Counted from the first letter of the stretch, positions 8,621 to 18,271 are shown. The stretch is 64,000 nt of DNA from Verrucomicrobiota bacterium (GCA_013285645.1 JABDHJ010000009.1:42320-106319), one strand, 5' to 3'. Notes: a model not told the origin generated them from the letters alone. Made by a program: numbers and translations.

Positions 8621-10615
8621 CTAGGATTTAAAGAAACCAGGGACTTCGAGAAGAAGGCGTCCGGGCGAGATAGGAAGTTGATAACCGCCGGACGACGCGA
8701 CGGGCAGAGGTTCGTTCTGGCCAAAGACACGCACTTGTTTGGCAGCGGACGGTAAATGGAGAACCTGACCGGCGAAATTCATCCGTTCTTCGATGACATC
8801 GATGTCCAGTGCCTTGCGCAGGGGAATGTAATGCAGGAGTGTCAGAATGAGATCCGTTCCGCGACGGCGGGGCGTGCACAGTACTGTGGTTGGCAATTCT
8901 GCGCCATAGGGAGGAAGGTCGATCAGTCGTTCCATGGCGCTTTTCCAGCCATCGCGGGCGGCGATATTTCCCGTTTGGCGATATTCCCGGAAGATGGGAT
9001 CGGCAAAATAGATGAAACGATCGCCAGCCACAACGGCGGGGTGGTGATCGGGATCGGTCACCGGGGGAGTTTGGTAATGGGACGAGAAATGGAGATCGGT
9101 GCGATTGAAGTAGGGAAGGACTCGGTCGACGAGGACTTCGGTTCCTTTGCCCGGAACGACGTTGAGACCCTGCTCATAAAAAACGCGATCACTGATGGAT
9201 AGCGCGGAATTAAAAGCCTCGCGCGTGCGCCAGTAGGTCGGAAATTTTTCCCCTGCGCCTGCAAAACTCAGAGGCAGGAAATCGAGCGCCCATTTTCCTT
9301 CCGCATCGAAACCCGATCGATGAGAGAGAATCAGCCGTCCGCCTTTTTGATAATAATTTGCGAGTGTCGCTTTGAGCTTTGGGGTAACGACGACAGTGTC
9401 GGGAAGAATAACCAAATCAAGATTTTCGACGCTGCCAGCGTCGTCCAGAATTACGCTTTCGTAGTGCGTTTCCTCGCACATCTGCACGACGCCTTCTTCA
9501 CTCTTGCCGCTTACGAGTTCATCCCGTCCGGGATAGTGAGGGCAGATAATTCCGACCTGAGGCAGAGCTTTCGATTCCTGATAAAAAGGTTCCGCCGCCG
9601 CGCATTGGGCATAGACGGCGCCGATGAGTCGATAGGCGGCCTGATCGAGTTGTCCGCGTGGAGGAAGTTGATCTCCAACGCAGTTGCTACCGCCGAGCGT
9701 CTGCGAGCGGAAGCATTCATATTCAAGTGCTGCCTGGGGTTTGATCCCGCCAAAATCGCCCCACATTTTTTGAAAACGGCCGGTTTGTCCGGTCCAAGGG
9801 AGACCCCAGGTTGAGACGAGACGGGCGAGCCGTGGAAAGTGTTGATAACCCCAAAAACCGGAGGGCAACGATTCAACTTCGAAATGAGAATAGGCGGGAA
9901 GCCGCTGGCGCACGCCATATGCGCTGTCCACAAAGGACCGGTTGGTCGAATTATAGAAGATGCTGGCCCGGGGATTGATCCCGCGAATGAGCGTCGAAAA
10001 GCGATTCGTGAAAGCGACCTGCGCGGTGCTCTCGAATTTCGCCTGGGTCTCCGGATCCGAATTCAGGAAGCCGTGTTTTTCGCGGAATGCCACGGACGAA
10101 TCGCTCCAGCAGGCGTCATCGTCGAAGAAGACGATATCAAAAAACAGGCCATCAACTTCGTAACCGGAAAGAATTTCGCGAACATGGGCTTCGATATAAT
10201 CCTGATAATCGGGATGGAGAAAATTAAGGAATTTCCAGGCCCCGGGAGCCTTTGCTCCGGCATTTCGCGTCAGAAACGTTCCATCTTTTCGGATCTGGCG
10301 CCAAGCGGGAAACCTATGTGCCGCGTCTTCCTCCCATCCGACCGTAGTGTAAATGGGACAACGAATTCCTTCCTGATGGAGGGCCTCGATCATCTCGCCC
10401 ATCAGGTCACGGCCCTTGAGGGCCGGGTGCATCGTGCCCACTTTTGTGGGATAGTAATTCATGCCGTGATGACACTTGGCAAAAATCGTTACGCTATTGA
10501 CCTGGGCCTCACGAAAGGTGCGTGCGAATTCTTTCGCATTAAATTCTGAACCGACATCGGGAATCCACGGTGAGGTATGAAAATCGAGATGGACCTGACG
10601 TTGGGGTAAATTCAT
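8621..10615 (-). CDS. GHL6-type glycoside hydrolase, GH151 alpha-L-fucosidase-like
   Basis: The 664-residue protein has no signal peptide. Its N-terminal barrel shows the pattern of hypothetical glycosyl hydrolase 6: VNSVTIFAKCHHGMNYYPT near residue 40, GWEEDAAHRFP near 95, and a strand DGLFFDIVFFDD near 155-165 carrying likely catalytic acids. Residues of about 355-440 form a GATase-like beta-galactosidase trimerization domain (VILPDTVVVTP, then YYQKGGRLILSHRSG). This barrel-plus-GATase layout is that of GH151 alpha-L-fucosidases and related GH42-like enzymes. Beside a FucU-like mutarotase and a sugar dehydrogenase, a cytoplasmic enzyme acting on imported oligosaccharides, possibly fucosylated, is likely. 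The substrate is inference. Confidence 0.65.
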   Translation of the reverse strand: MNLPQRQVHLDFHTSPWIPDVGSEFNAKEFARTFREAQVNSVTIFAKCHHGMNYYPTKVGTMHPALKGRDLMGEMIEALHQEGIRCPIYTTVGWEEDAAHRFPAWRQIRKDGTFLTRNAGAKAPGAWKFLNFLHPDYQDYIEAHVREILSGYEVDGLFFDIVFFDDDACWSDSSVAFREKHGFLNSDPETQAKFESTAQVAFTNRFSTLIRGINPRASIFYNSTNRSFVDSAYGVRQRLPAYSHFEVESLPSGFWGYQHFPRLARLVSTWGLPWTGQTGRFQKMWGDFGGIKPQAALEYECFRSQTLGGSNCVGDQLPPRGQLDQAAYRLIGAVYAQCAAAEPFYQESKALPQVGIICPHYPGRDELVSGKSEEGVVQMCEETHYESVILDDAGSVENLDLVILPDTVVVTPKLKATLANYYQKGGRLILSHRSGFDAEGKWALDFLPLSFAGAGEKFPTYWRTREAFNSALSISDRVFYEQGLNVVPGKGTEVLVDRVLPYFNRTDLHFSSHYQTPPVTDPDHHPAVVAGDRFIYFADPIFREYRQTGNIAARDGWKSAMERLIDLPPYGAELPTTVLCTPRRRGTDLILTLLHYIPLRKALDIDVIEERMNFAGQVLHLPSAAKQVRVFGQNEPLPVASSGGYQLPISPGRLLLEVPGFFKS

Positions 10616-10637
10616 AGAGATGGGTGTAGCCGGACGA

Positions 10638-11699
10638 TTACGCGAAGACGATGGCCACTTTGCCTGACTGGCCCTCGTCGGCGATCCGATAGGCCTCGGC
10701 CGCTTTTTCGAGCGGAAAACGATGCGTTACTGTCACGTCTGGATGCAAGTCCAAGCGAGAAAGACGTTCCGTCAATTCGGCCATGTGGCCAAGGCTGGTG
10801 ACCCAGGAACCATAGAGCGTAATTTGAGGATGAATGAGATGAGGTGAGACGTCGAATTTGACGTCATTACCTTCGCCGACGAAACCGCAGCGACCCCATT
10901 GCCGCGTGCCTTTCAAGGCGAGCAGTCGGGCCGGGGCAGCGCCTGAACAATCGATGCTGACCTCGCAGCCTTTGCCGTTGGTCACGGTGAGAATTTTATC
11001 GAGCGCTTCGTCGTTGCTAAGTACGGCGTGGTCAATCAAGTTGAGCTTTTTCCCGAGAGCCAGTCGGTCCGCGCTGGTATCCACGGCCAAAATTTCGCGC
11101 GCGCCCAAGGCACGGCCCAGCATCGCAGCAGCCAGTCCCACCGGACCCAGCCCGACGACAAGCAGTCGATCCTGACCATTGACTCGCATGCGGGTCAATG
11201 CCTCCCATGCAGTGCCAAAACCACAAGCCACGAGAGCTCCGTCGAGGTAGGTCAAATTATCCGGCAAATGAACGCAGGTATTTTCTTCCGCCAGGAGATA
11301 AGGTGCATGGCCACCGTTGCGTTGCCAGCCGTAAGCGGCACGGACCTCATTGTGACAGGAAATCATGTAGCCCGATTTGCAATCCTCGCAGCAACCGCAG
11401 CCGCTGATGTGATAAAGAATCACCCGGTCGCCAACTTTGAATTCCTTGCAACCAGCTCCGACTTCCACAATTTGTCCGCACGGCTCATGGCCTGCGATCG
11501 TTCCAGGTTGATAACCTTCCGGTCCCTTTCCGAGATGGGCCCGGTAGATGGCCCGTATATCACTGCCGCAAATCGAACTGGCTTTCATTTGGATCAACAC
11601 CTGGCCGTGGCCGGGCTTGGGAACGGGGAAATCGCGGAATTCCACGGTGCTGTTACCGGGAAGTACAACTCCGGTCATGGTGGTGGGTAGAGTAGTCAT
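10638..11699 (-). CDS. Zinc-dependent alcohol/sugar dehydrogenase (MDR family)
   Basis: The start [10 protein letters not shown] at 11699 is preferred; a longer frame reaching 11804 would run deep into the reductase gene. The product of about 353 residues has the catalytic zinc site (SICGSDIR, and [12 protein letters not shown]), a structural zinc lobe with [10 protein letters not shown] then C, and a Rossmann fold [19 protein letters not shown] for NAD(P). These are hallmarks of medium-chain dehydrogenases of the threonine/sorbitol dehydrogenase group. It lies 11 nt after the aldo/keto reductase gene and 22 nt before the GHL6 gene. In this operon it likely oxidises a sugar or polyol, for instance a deoxysugar, but the substrate is not visible in the sequence. 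Confidence 0.85.
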   Translation of the reverse strand: MTTLPTTMTGVVLPGNSTVEFRDFPVPKPGHGQVLIQMKASSICGSDIRAIYRAHLGKGPEGYQPGTIAGHEPCGQIVEVGAGCKEFKVGDRVILYHISGCGCCEDCKSGYMISCHNEVRAAYGWQRNGGHAPYLLAEENTCVHLPDNLTYLDGALVACGFGTAWEALTRMRVNGQDRLLVVGLGPVGLAAAMLGRALGAREILAVDTSADRLALGKKLNLIDHAVLSNDEALDKILTVTNGKGCEVSIDCSGAAPARLLALKGTRQWGRCGFVGEGNDVKFDVSPHLIHPQITLYGSWVTSLGHMAELTERLSRLDLHPDVTVTHRFPLEKAAEAYRIADEGQSGKVAIVFA

Positions 11700-11710
11700 A
11701 AAATATAGTC

Positions 11711-12751
11711 TTAAGCAGGGGTGATTTTTCCGTCCAAGTCCCACAAGGCTTCCCAGGTCTGGTCCTCTTTCCAGAGAAAGACCTGGCCTTTGATGAGACG
11801 GCAATTGCGGTCGATTTTGGCAATCGCCTGCATGTCCTGGGGAGTCAAAGGCTCGCTGATCACGGCCTTCAAGTTACTCAGGTAATTCTTGCAATTCACT
11901 GAAAAAGGAATCGGTAATTGTCCGCGCTGGATCGCCCATTTCAAGCAGACCGATGCAGGATGAACGTTGAGCCGCTGTGCGATTTTGACGATTACGGGAT
12001 CCTCGACATCGACCGTATCCTCCGTCGTGCGATCACGTTCCGGGCGTCCCGGCGAACCAATCGGGCTGTAACCGATGGGGACGATGTCATGATCAGCCAC
12101 GTATTGAAATAACTCAGGCTGTTGGAAATGGGGATGAAGTTCCATTTCATTGCAAGCAGGTTTGATCTTCGCGTCGCGCAGGAGCAGATCGAGCTTGGGT
12201 ATCGTCATGTTGGAAGTACCGATGTGCCGCACCAAGCCCATTGCATGGAGCTTTTCCATCTGGCGCCACGTTTTCATGTAGCTCTCATGGACGTAGGAGG
12301 TAGCATCCGGATTGTGATAGTCGGGAGCGCACCCGGGAGGATGATAATTGGGAAAGGGCCAATGGATCAAATAGAGATCCAGATAGTCCAATTGTAAATC
12401 TTCCAGCGACTTCTTGCAGGAAGCGATCACGTCCTTTTCCGCATGTTTGTCATTCCAGAGTTTGGAAGTGATCCAGAGGTCTTCCCGGGGAACGCCTCCA
12501 TCGATCATCTTGCGGAACGAATGCCCGATCAGGTGCTCGTTGCCGTAGACGGAAGCGCAGTCGAAATGGCGATAGCCCAGCCTTGCCGCATCCAGGACGG
12601 CATCGGCGATTTGCTGGCCGGTGACATGATCGGAACCGAAGGTGCCCAGGCCAATAACGGGTATTTTCGCCCCTGAAGCCAATGTCTTGAACGGAACTTG
12701 CCGGGGATCGATGCCGTCTGAGGCTGGAGTAAAGGAAGGAGAGGTGGTCAT
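11711..12751 (-). CDS. Aldo/keto reductase
   Basis: The 346-residue protein has the aldo/keto reductase catalytic tetrad in order: Asp and Tyr in [12 protein letters not shown], Lys in ITSKLW, and His in YLIHWPFP. The NADP-binding end includes [16 protein letters not shown]. The family reduces aldehydes and sugars with NADPH. It is the first enzyme gene of the leftward sugar operon, 155 nt downstream of the AraC-type regulator gene, and an inverted repeat with the look of an operator lies between them. Together with the following dehydrogenase it would make a non-phosphorylating oxidation/reduction route for the released sugar. Confidence 0.9.
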   Translation of the reverse strand: MTTSPSFTPASDGIDPRQVPFKTLASGAKIPVIGLGTFGSDHVTGQQIADAVLDAARLGYRHFDCASVYGNEHLIGHSFRKMIDGGVPREDLWITSKLWNDKHAEKDVIASCKKSLEDLQLDYLDLYLIHWPFPNYHPPGCAPDYHNPDATSYVHESYMKTWRQMEKLHAMGLVRHIGTSNMTIPKLDLLLRDAKIKPACNEMELHPHFQQPELFQYVADHDIVPIGYSPIGSPGRPERDRTTEDTVDVEDPVIVKIAQRLNVHPASVCLKWAIQRGQLPIPFSVNCKNYLSNLKAVISEPLTPQDMQAIAKIDRNCRLIKGQVFLWKEDQTWEALWDLDGKITPA

Positions 12752-12862
12752 TTGATTGATGGAGCCTTTTCCGGAAGTTCCAGAATCAAGAAGGTCGGGT
12801 TAATTTATTCGACGCTTCTCCGGCTCGGGGTTGGGAAAGAGTACCCGTCAGATCATGTCTCT

Positions 12863-12897
12863 AGAATAGTCATTCTTGCGCTTTACATGACGATTCT
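12863..12897. promoter_or_regulatory. Inverted-repeat operator candidate for the AraC-type regulator
   Basis: AGAATAGTCAT (12863-12873) is repeated in inverted form as ATGACGATTCT (12887-12897) with one mismatch and a 13-nt spacer. A further copy of the same half-site lies at 13804-13814, just upstream of the AraC-type gene. The location between the regulator and the operon fits autoregulation plus control of the enzyme genes. Confidence 0.55.
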
Positions 12898-12906
12898 TGA
12901 CTTGAG

Positions 12907-13788
12907 CTATTTTGAAACCCGTCCGCGCAGACGTCTGAAATTACTGGGAGAGGTTCCCTGCAACCGCTTGAAAACGCGGGAAAAATGAAAGGGGTCGCTG
13001 AAGCCCAGGCGGTAGCCGACTTCCTTGGTCAGCAGTTCCGTTCCCAAGAGGAGATCGACGGCGCGATTGATCTTAAGCCGGAGGAGATGCTGATAAGGAG
13101 TCGTGTTGGCAAAACGCTGAAAGACGCGACACAATGTTTCGGGAGTGATTCCCAGATTTTTGGCCGCAGCTTCCGAGGTGGGGAGAGTTTCGTAATTCTT
13201 GTCGAAAAACGCCCTGGCTTTTAAATAGAACTCCAGCGCCATGGAGGTTCCGTGATGAGAAGTATACTCGACGCATTCGGGAAGCTTTTGGAAAAGGAGC
13301 CGAAGATAATTCAGGGCGATGGCCTCGGAGAATTTTGAATGCCGATTTCCTTCCGTGATCATGTGATCGAGAATTTCCTGCAGTTCCAAGGGATAAAGCG
13401 CATGACGGACCTGGCCGGAACGCAAAGGGACGGATGATAAAAGGTGGTGCGCCTCCCGACCGGCGAAATCGACGAAATACTTCACCAGGGGGCGTTCGGA
13501 ATCGGTGGTGATTTCATGGGACACATCCGGCCCATAGCTAAACAACGTGCCTACGTTCAGCCGAAACCGCTGTCCTTTGAGTATCAACCAGCCTTCTCCC
13601 TGGACGACCAATTCAACGGCCAGCCATGGAAAGGTGCTCCGGGTGACCGCATAATCGGGTCGGCAGTTTTCGCGTCCCACGCACATGACCTCCAGCGCTG
13701 ACGACTTCCTTCGCCGCTCCGGGCAGTAGTAGGAGGCCTCGGTTATCTGGGTTGAAAGCAGACTGGGAGCAAAGGATCGGGTTGCCAT
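12907..13788 (-). CDS. AraC family transcriptional regulator
   Basis: The 293-residue protein has an N-terminal cupin-like sensor domain (about residues 55-115, with WLILKGQRFRLNVGTLF and PDVSHEI) and a C-terminal double helix-turn-helix. The second half has SEAAAKNLGITPETLCRVFQRF and the AraC signature VGYRLGFSDPFHFSRVFKR. Such regulators usually sense a sugar and activate the adjacent operon. It is transcribed in the same direction as the sugar operon, directly upstream, with copies of the half-site AGAATAGTCAT on both sides of it. It is therefore the natural candidate to bind that repeat. Confidence 0.92.
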   Translation of the reverse strand: MATRSFAPSLLSTQITEASYYCPERRRKSSALEVMCVGRENCRPDYAVTRSTFPWLAVELVVQGEGWLILKGQRFRLNVGTLFSYGPDVSHEITTDSERPLVKYFVDFAGREAHHLLSSVPLRSGQVRHALYPLELQEILDHMITEGNRHSKFSEAIALNYLRLLFQKLPECVEYTSHHGTSMALEFYLKARAFFDKNYETLPTSEAAAKNLGITPETLCRVFQRFANTTPYQHLLRLKINRAVDLLLGTELLTKEVGYRLGFSDPFHFSRVFKRLQGTSPSNFRRLRGRVSK

Positions 13789-13803
13789 ACGATGTCAAGA
13801 TCA

Positions 13804-13814
13804 AGAATAGTCAT
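13804..13814. promoter_or_regulatory. Half-site of the AraC operator upstream of the regulator gene
   Basis: AGAATAGTCAT here is identical to the left arm of the inverted repeat at 12863-12873. It lies 16 nt upstream of the regulator's start codon, a position suited to autoregulation. Confidence 0.45.
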
Positions 13815-13908
13815 GTCCAGTGGCAAACGCCTATCTGATTTACAACCTGCCAGGAAGAGGAATCGTGGGCGTGCTATCCCTTGGACCTTTGTTTCCGCCC
13901 TCTTTTCC

Positions 13909-14100
13909 CTAGTAGCTTGCCATGGCGCCGAGGGCGGTGGTTCTTAATTCAACTTCCACTGGGGATTCCTCGATGCCTCTTTTTACGGCTTCATTGAGAA
14001 TCGCTTCCGTGGCGGTTAAGCGGGAAAGACTTGATGTCTCTTTCAGCGGGCAGACTGCGCGACCTCCATGAGGTAGCGTGCAAAATGTAGGGCGAATAAT
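13909..14100 (-). other. Gap between regulator and nucleosidase genes with a start-less open frame
   Basis: About 300 nt separate the AraC-type gene from the nucleosidase gene. Most of it is covered by a leftward open frame ending at the TAG at 13909-13911. It reads plausibly protein-like (for example SLSRLTATEAILNEAVKRG near the end) but has no ATG and overlaps the end of the nucleosidase gene upstream. It may be a gene remnant or a chance frame; I do not recognise it. Confidence 0.2.
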
Positions 14101-14102
14101 CT

Positions 14103-15017
14103 CTACGGAGATGTTGCTTTGGGAAGTTCCAGCAATGTCTTGGCGGTGACGATGGCCGCATTCTTCGCCGCGAGTTCCAGGTATTTTCTCGTCTCGACAG
14201 GGCCAGCCTGGCCACCCGCGAGATCACAGAGGCCTCGGACGATCAAGACAGGAACGTGATTGACCCAGCAGACTTGGGCGATGGCGGTCGATTCCATGTC
14301 GTGGCCGTTGACGTGCCAGGTCTCATAGGCGAAGGAGCGGAACTTGGCGTTATCGAGGAAGACAGGACCGCTCATGCCGCCGCCGCCAACGATGACTTGC
14401 GCGGCTCCGCCGTTGCCGCCCTCAATCTTGACTATCGTTGCCGCGCGAGAGGCGGCGTCGAGCAAGCCGGGATCAGCCGGGAACGCGTGCAAATCCTCGG
14501 GTTCCGACATTCCCTCCCGGACGACGGAGACGTCGTTGGGATAAATCTCGTAATAGTGCCCATACTTCGGCGTCCACCAAGTCGGAAGGATATGCTTGTC
14601 GGGATGCTCGGGATCCGGGTTCGCCCAGATCGATTCCATTTGGTGGATCCACTCGGCGGGAATGATGACGTCGCCGGGATGCAGGTTCGGATTGATTCCC
14701 CCCGCGATGCCGCAGAAGACAACGGCGTCGGCATGGAAGCGGTCGATGATGAGTTGCGTGTTCATCGCGGCGTTGACCATGCTCTGCCCGGTGAGACCGA
14801 AGATAAAGTGGTGGCCATGGATATCGACCTCATCGAAATGAGTCCCATTGATCGTCGAGGTCTTGAGCGCCGATCCCTCTGGGACCATTTGCGCCTCGAT
14901 CGCCTTCAACTCGGGTTTGAACGCGGAGAGGACGGCGATGCGTTGTGGCTCCGCGGCAAGAGCGGGAACGACGGCTAGAACAAGACAGAGCAGGAGAGGG
15001 GATAATAGAGATTTCAC
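14103..15017 (-). CDS. Exported MTA/SAH-nucleosidase-type (PNP_UDP family) protein
   Basis: The 304-residue protein has a typical signal peptide (hydrophobic core LLLCLVLAVVPALA, cut before AEPQ). The mature part is a nucleoside phosphorylase/nucleosidase fold: RIAVLSAFKPEL at the start, VFCGIAGGINPNLHPGDVIIP in the middle, the nucleoside-contacting DMESTAIAQVCW, and RGLCDLAGG, which carries the catalytic Asp of the family (usually RGISDxAG). Cytoplasmic members cleave methylthioadenosine, S-adenosylhomocysteine or purine nucleosides. Export suggests scavenging of extracellular or periplasmic nucleosides. The reaction type is inferred from the family. It is divergent from the paralogous gene pair at 15161-18235. 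Confidence 0.82.
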   Translation of the reverse strand: MKSLLSPLLLCLVLAVVPALAAEPQRIAVLSAFKPELKAIEAQMVPEGSALKTSTINGTHFDEVDIHGHHFIFGLTGQSMVNAAMNTQLIIDRFHADAVVFCGIAGGINPNLHPGDVIIPAEWIHQMESIWANPDPEHPDKHILPTWWTPKYGHYYEIYPNDVSVVREGMSEPEDLHAFPADPGLLDAASRAATIVKIEGGNGGAAQVIVGGGGMSGPVFLDNAKFRSFAYETWHVNGHDMESTAIAQVCWVNHVPVLIVRGLCDLAGGQAGPVETRKYLELAAKNAAIVTAKTLLELPKATSP

Positions 15018-15160
15018 GAGCAGGGGGATGATGTAACCGGGAACGTTCCAAGTCGAATACTCTTACGCGCATTCACGGCCCGGATGATAGACGCGTCTGG
15101 CTCCGGGCCCCTGATGATGTCGTCAATTTACCTTGTTTTGTGGTCACGCCGATCTACTGA

Positions 15161-16723
15161 ATGAATTGGCGAATGAATTCTCACCTCATTGCAGGCGTGG
15201 TCTACATTCTCGGCGCAGTGGCGTTGGGCGCAACTCCGTTGGATGACAAGATCAAGACCTTCGAGGCCGCAGTGAAGGTTTCGCCACGGGTGAGCAGCAA
15301 TTTATCCTACGGCCATATAACCATCTTGGGTCGAGATATGACTATCGAAGATTTGGACCTAGCGGTTCAGCACGGTGGCAACACAGAGACTATTGAAGGA
15401 ATCGTGACCCGGTTGATGGCAACTCATTCATCCGACAAGGTTCAGCAAACGGGCGATGATCTCGTGCAGGAACTGGAAGCGCAAAGGAAAACACAGGCAG
15501 ACGCGTTCGAGGCCAAGGCCGATGCTGTTCTGGCCAAAGTGCAGGATGCGCTCACCCAGGCAAAAAAAACGACCGATCTCGACCAGGCGTTAAAGGATTT
15601 ACAAACCCTGCAGCCGACGCCCGGAGCGCCCGGTTATGAGGCATCTCCTGCATTGGCGGGAAAAATCAACGCGACGTTTCAATTCGTGACGCAATGGCAG
15701 GACTACCTGTCAGCAATGAGCAGCGGAAACATGCAGCAGGCGCAAAATAATCTGCGCATGATTTTGGAAAACCGGCAGATTGATGCACCGATTTTTTTTC
15801 CACGATCTGAAATATTAGCACGACTGGTGGAGGCGAGCGGGGGGAATCCCAATCCGCCGAATGTGGCCTCGAGTCCCACGGCGACCGTAACAGATCCGGA
15901 CATCATTTTGGCCAAGATCAAGCAGCCGGATGACTTCCAAAAGATGCTGCCCGAATTAGCCCGCGTTCCCGGGCCCAATCCCCAGACACCATGGGATTGG
16001 TCATGGCTGGCCTCCATGGATAAAACGCGATTGGATGCCGTCGCTGGCCTACCCGTGAGCTTAAACTTTCAGAGCTACCTGAATGGCCCCTATTGGGGAG
16101 ACAACATCAGCAGGATTGTCGCCATGGAGCTCCTTGCTTCGTTACCTTATTATTTCGGGACCGATGTATCGGATCCACCCAAGCCAAATGAAACCGTAAG
16201 CGACTATCTCGAGCGACTAAGCGGGGATGCTGAGACTGCTGGTAACCTGGCCTTATTGCAGAGGGTCATTGCCGTCAAGGTGGCGCTGGTTAATCCGGGA
16301 AGAAATGTTATGTCAGGAGGAACTCCGCAATTTTTGGCGGGATTGAGCCAGGAGGCCGCAGGGCAATTCGCCCCAGCGGTCGTCTCTTACGAGAATGCCC
16401 TGAAAAACGTGGAGAATTCCCTGCCTGTTCATATCGTGGGAGAGCGGTTGGCAGCGATCCAGAAGGAGCACCCGGACGAATTTGAAAAGGGGATGGCGAG
16501 TTTCACCGCGCCACCGCCACCGATCAATCTGTGGCCTGGCTACGGCATCCCTCCATGGAATCGGCCCGGCATTCCGGGCATGCCCGGGTATCAGGGGCCC
16601 AATCCTGTCACCGTTTTACCGATTCCGATGGCGATTTCCATTCCGGCCCGGGCGACGGCATCGCCCGATTCGAAAACAGATGCGAATCCCGTTAATCCAA
16701 GCCCCCAACCTGTCCCCAAATAA
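15161..16723 (+). CDS. Secreted protein of unknown family, paralogue 1
   Basis: The product is about 520 residues (516 from a second ATG at 15173, which gives a cleaner signal peptide). After the hydrophobic leader comes TPLDDKIKTFE, then predicted helical sequence with conserved blocks QFVTQWQDYLSA, GNMQQAQNNLR, FPRSEILARL and QFLAGLSQEAAGQF, and finally a Pro-rich tail. The same blocks recur in order in the next gene, so the two arose by tandem duplication. The AGQFxxAVxSYxxAL segment looks like a tetratricopeptide-type helical hairpin. No enzymatic motif is visible; a periplasmic or surface scaffold role is a guess. Confidence 0.7.
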   Translation: MNWRMNSHLIAGVVYILGAVALGATPLDDKIKTFEAAVKVSPRVSSNLSYGHITILGRDMTIEDLDLAVQHGGNTETIEGIVTRLMATHSSDKVQQTGDDLVQELEAQRKTQADAFEAKADAVLAKVQDALTQAKKTTDLDQALKDLQTLQPTPGAPGYEASPALAGKINATFQFVTQWQDYLSAMSSGNMQQAQNNLRMILENRQIDAPIFFPRSEILARLVEASGGNPNPPNVASSPTATVTDPDIILAKIKQPDDFQKMLPELARVPGPNPQTPWDWSWLASMDKTRLDAVAGLPVSLNFQSYLNGPYWGDNISRIVAMELLASLPYYFGTDVSDPPKPNETVSDYLERLSGDAETAGNLALLQRVIAVKVALVNPGRNVMSGGTPQFLAGLSQEAAGQFAPAVVSYENALKNVENSLPVHIVGERLAAIQKEHPDEFEKGMASFTAPPPPINLWPGYGIPPWNRPGIPGMPGYQGPNPVTVLPIPMAISIPARATASPDSKTDANPVNPSPQPVPK

Positions 16724-16738
16724 AGTGAACCGATTCCC

Positions 16739-18235
16739 ATGAAAAATCTCTGGATACTCTGTCTTGCCGTTGCCCTTGGCTTCACTGCGCACGCGACTCC
16801 CTTGGACGATAAGATGAAAAATTTTGCCGATGCGCTCAACGCTTCGGCTGCCGCCAAACCGGATGCGAATCCCATGATGGCGGAGAGGATACCGGCCATG
16901 ATGGCGCAATTGGATTCTTCCCTGGGAGCGCAGGGAGGCGAGGCGAATATGGAGGCGATGATCAAGCAGATCATGGCGACAAATCCCGCCCCCGCCGTGC
17001 AGGAAACTGGAAAAGCTTTGATCGCTGAGTTGGACGCGAGGCAGAAGGCCCGGGTGGATGAGTTGACGGCCAAGGTGAATGCGGTACTGACACCGATTCC
17101 TGAAGTCCTGATCAAGGCACAGAAGCCTCAAGACGTCGATGGAGTCCTTGGCGACTTGCAAAAAACACAAGCACCTCGAGGTGGGATGTATGGCGGCGAT
17201 CAAGATTCGCAGGTGCAGATGAACCGGATAAACTCAGCCTATCAATTTGTGGCCCAATGGCAGGATTATTTGTCTGCCCGCAATAATGGCAATATTCAAG
17301 AGGCCCAAAATTCGCTGCGCAATCTTTTGAATTCTCGCCAGCCCGGTGATGTCATTCTGGTTCCCCGCTCGGAAATTCTGGCCCGGACGGCAGCGCTCGT
17401 CAGTCCGACAAAACCGGGGCCGGCTGGGACTCCTCCTGTCGCTGTTTCAAACCAGGACCAGTTAGTCTCGCTCCTGGATGGAATAAAAACCTTGGATGAC
17501 ATCGATGAAGCACTGAAAAAAATCAGGACACTTCCCAACATCAATTACGATGCCGGTGGACTGGCTCAGCTCGGTGGTCTTTATGCCAACGCAAAAAACG
17601 GGCTCCCCGTTACGTTCGACCTGGCGCCCGTCAACGGCTCGAATGCGAATTCCCTTCCGGAATTTGCGCGCATCCGGGCGATGGTGATCATGTATCTTCT
17701 TCCACGTTATATCGGAAGCGGCGCTTTCCCGACCAACCCCAATGAGACCGTGAACGATTATCTGACACGGTCTATAGATGCATTTGAAACCAAGCAAGAC
17801 TGGGTTTCCCTCCAACGGCTTATTGAGGCTCAAACCAAGATCACAGGTGCCAATGCTTATTCTGCTGGAATCCGTAGTTTTCTCGCGGGATTGAATCAGG
17901 AAATGGCCGGACAATATACCCAGGCCGTTACTTCCTACCAAAGCGCATTAGCTAATCCGGATGATTATCTGCCGGCTAAATTAATTGGGGATAAGCTGGC
18001 CGCCATCAAGAAGGATCATCCTGCCGAGTTTGAGGCAGGGATGAAAAACATTCTTAATCCCCCGACGCCGGTTTATATGAATCCGTACTGGCCAAGGGTT
18101 GGTATTCCCGTTGGTTATCCCATGCCTGTCGCAGGTCCTGGAGGGACGAACGCTGCACCAGTTGTGCCAACTCCGCCGTCTCCTCCGGCGAGCACCAATG
18201 CGGTTCCGGTCGCTCCAGCACCTCCTCCGAAATAA
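16739..18235 (+). CDS. Secreted protein of unknown family, paralogue 2
   Basis: The 498-residue protein has a signal peptide ending AHA before TPLDDKMKNF, the same mature start as its neighbour. Shared blocks are QFVAQWQDYLSAR, GNIQEAQNSLRNLL, VPRSEILAR, FLAGLNQEMAGQYTQAVTSYQSAL and KLAAIKKDHPAEFEAGM. The C-terminus is Pro/Val-rich. It starts 15 nt after the upstream stop, so the pair is probably one operon, closed by the hairpin at 18272-18307. Divergence between the copies is large outside the shared blocks, which argues for an old duplication with separate roles. Confidence 0.72.
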   Translation: MKNLWILCLAVALGFTAHATPLDDKMKNFADALNASAAAKPDANPMMAERIPAMMAQLDSSLGAQGGEANMEAMIKQIMATNPAPAVQETGKALIAELDARQKARVDELTAKVNAVLTPIPEVLIKAQKPQDVDGVLGDLQKTQAPRGGMYGGDQDSQVQMNRINSAYQFVAQWQDYLSARNNGNIQEAQNSLRNLLNSRQPGDVILVPRSEILARTAALVSPTKPGPAGTPPVAVSNQDQLVSLLDGIKTLDDIDEALKKIRTLPNINYDAGGLAQLGGLYANAKNGLPVTFDLAPVNGSNANSLPEFARIRAMVIMYLLPRYIGSGAFPTNPNETVNDYLTRSIDAFETKQDWVSLQRLIEAQTKITGANAYSAGIRSFLAGLNQEMAGQYTQAVTSYQSALANPDDYLPAKLIGDKLAAIKKDHPAEFEAGMKNILNPPTPVYMNPYWPRVGIPVGYPMPVAGPGGTNAAPVVPTPPSPPASTNAVPVAPAPPPK

Positions 18236-18271
18236 GACCGAATATCAGGCTCGACCAGGCCACTTAGACAT

